Assembly: GCA_001297265.1 (NCBI GenBank)
Contig: LIHB01000006.1
Span: forward strand, 1 to 64,000
From: Mycosphaerella arachidis
Taxonomy: Eukaryota; Ascomycota; Dothideomycetes; Mycosphaerellales; Mycosphaerellaceae
Length of the DNA: 64,000 nucleotides
Direction: 5' to 3'
How positions within the stretch are numbered: position 1 is the first letter of the stretch; each line of letters starts with the position of its first letter. Shown one piece after another: positions 63,506-64,000 of the stretch. A model generated the notes under the pieces. That model was not told the origin of the DNA. It ran no database searches and saw nothing but the letters and a program-made list of their open reading frames with translations. The position numbers were made by a program, and so were the translations under genes.

Positions 63506-64000
63506 ATGAGTGTCAACATCTGGTTGCAGCTTTTGCTGAGCCAGCTGGTATACGCAGTCCCGGCCACGGTTGTCTCGCCCTCGGGTCTGCTTAGCAGCTA
63601 CGACTATGTTATCGTAGGAGGCGGTACCAGTGGTTTGACTGTCGCCAATAGGTTGACGGAAGATTATGATGGTGAGTTGCTCGTTCTTCAGCTGACGTTG
63701 AAGGCATTGTTGAAGATCATGAATGCAGTGACGGTACTGGTAATCGAGGTTGGCCATCTGTGAGTACAAAAAGATTTGATTATTTCCACGACCTGACCCA
63801 AACAGTGATCAAGACGAGCCAGAGGTCCTGGTACCTGGAATTCCCCCTTCAGGCAAATACCAGCGGGACTATACAAGCATACCGCAGTCTGAGCTGCTGA
63901 ATCGTACGAGCCAACTGCATACTGCAGAGGTCGTTGGTGGAGGCACAGTCATCAACGGCATGTTCTTCAATCGTGGCTCAGCAGAAGACTACGACGCCTG
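63506..64000 (+). CDS. GMC oxidoreductase, 5' part (cut by window end)
   Basis: Exons 63506-63671, 63729-63759 and 63806 onwards; introns of 57 and 46 bases, both with GTGAGT donors. The second exon is only 31 bases. About 130 residues are present. Signal peptide MSVNIWLQLLLSQLVYA, then the FAD-binding signature YDYVIVGGGTSGLTVANRL, the Glu-containing strand TVLVIEVGHL, and the GMC motif EVVGGGTVINGMFFNRGSAE. The family includes secreted glucose, alcohol, aryl-alcohol and choline oxidases or dehydrogenases. The substrate cannot be told without the C-terminal half. Confidence 0.9.

Noticed and set aside
1..64000. CRISPR array, rRNA operon or bacterial-type operons
   Set aside because: No regularly spaced direct repeats with unique spacers and no rRNA signature; gene structure is eukaryotic throughout.

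Overview
The window is nuclear DNA of a filamentous ascomycete, most likely a Dothideomycete-type mould. Genes are split by 45-80 base introns with GTAAGT-like donors, CTAAC/CTGAC-type branch sites and CAG/TAG acceptors. Fungus-specific families are common (Zn2Cys6 regulators, UstYa-type oxidase, RTA1, SMP/ERMES Mmm1, DUG3), and the left end carries a patch that looks erased by repeat-induced point mutation (RIP). The species cannot be named from sequence alone. I rebuilt gene models from splice signals and frame; coordinates of spliced genes span their introns.

Layout. 1-0.5 kb: RIP-like relic. 1-6.1 kb: a compact accessory block with a 57-residue secreted peptide, a UstYa/DUF3328 oxidase, a divergent FAD monooxygenase and a secreted beta-propeller protein; it could be a small biosynthetic locus. 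6.9-8.0 kb: secreted Ser/Thr/Pro protein. 9.4-10.1 kb: membrane protein of unresolved structure. 10.5-11.7 kb: ribosomal protein uL4. 11.9-14.4 kb: gene graveyard, with a decayed Zn2Cys6 regulator back-to-back with a decayed RTA1-like transporter. 15-17.4 kb: a divergent RPB10-like polymerase subunit and two Gly/Met-rich proteins. 17.7-21.8 kb: intact Zn2Cys6 regulator divergent from an MFS transporter. 22.7-34.9 kb: mostly conserved genes: small membrane protein, CFIm25, DUG3, a repeat protein, a homeodomain-like/C2H2/protein-kinase fusion, a C78 (ZUFSP-type) peptidase and Get4. 35-44 kb: gene-poor DNA with three tandem tRNA-shaped structured repeats (37.6-38.1 kb), a small membrane protein, a 38-base palindrome and an FNT transporter. 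44-52.8 kb: MPP6-like exosome cofactor, relic of a CBM1 enzyme, Mmm1, two uncertain genes and a Cys-rich secreted repeat protein. 52.8-57 kb: almost empty. 57.3-64 kb: T5orf172 protein, E2 enzyme UBC1 divergent from proteasome ATPase RPT2, and the 5' part of a GMC oxidoreductase cut by the window end.

How genes may work together. UBC1 and RPT2 (ubiquitin-proteasome pathway) share one promoter region. The regulator at 17.7 kb and the MFS transporter form a divergent pair typical of regulator plus exporter. UstYa oxidase, monooxygenase and secreted peptide are candidates for one peptide-modification route; this is inference.

Most notable: the tRNA-shaped array with compensatory changes in several stems, the peptide/UstYa locus, the kinase fusion, and a 150-codon ORF in frame behind the UBC1 stop codon.
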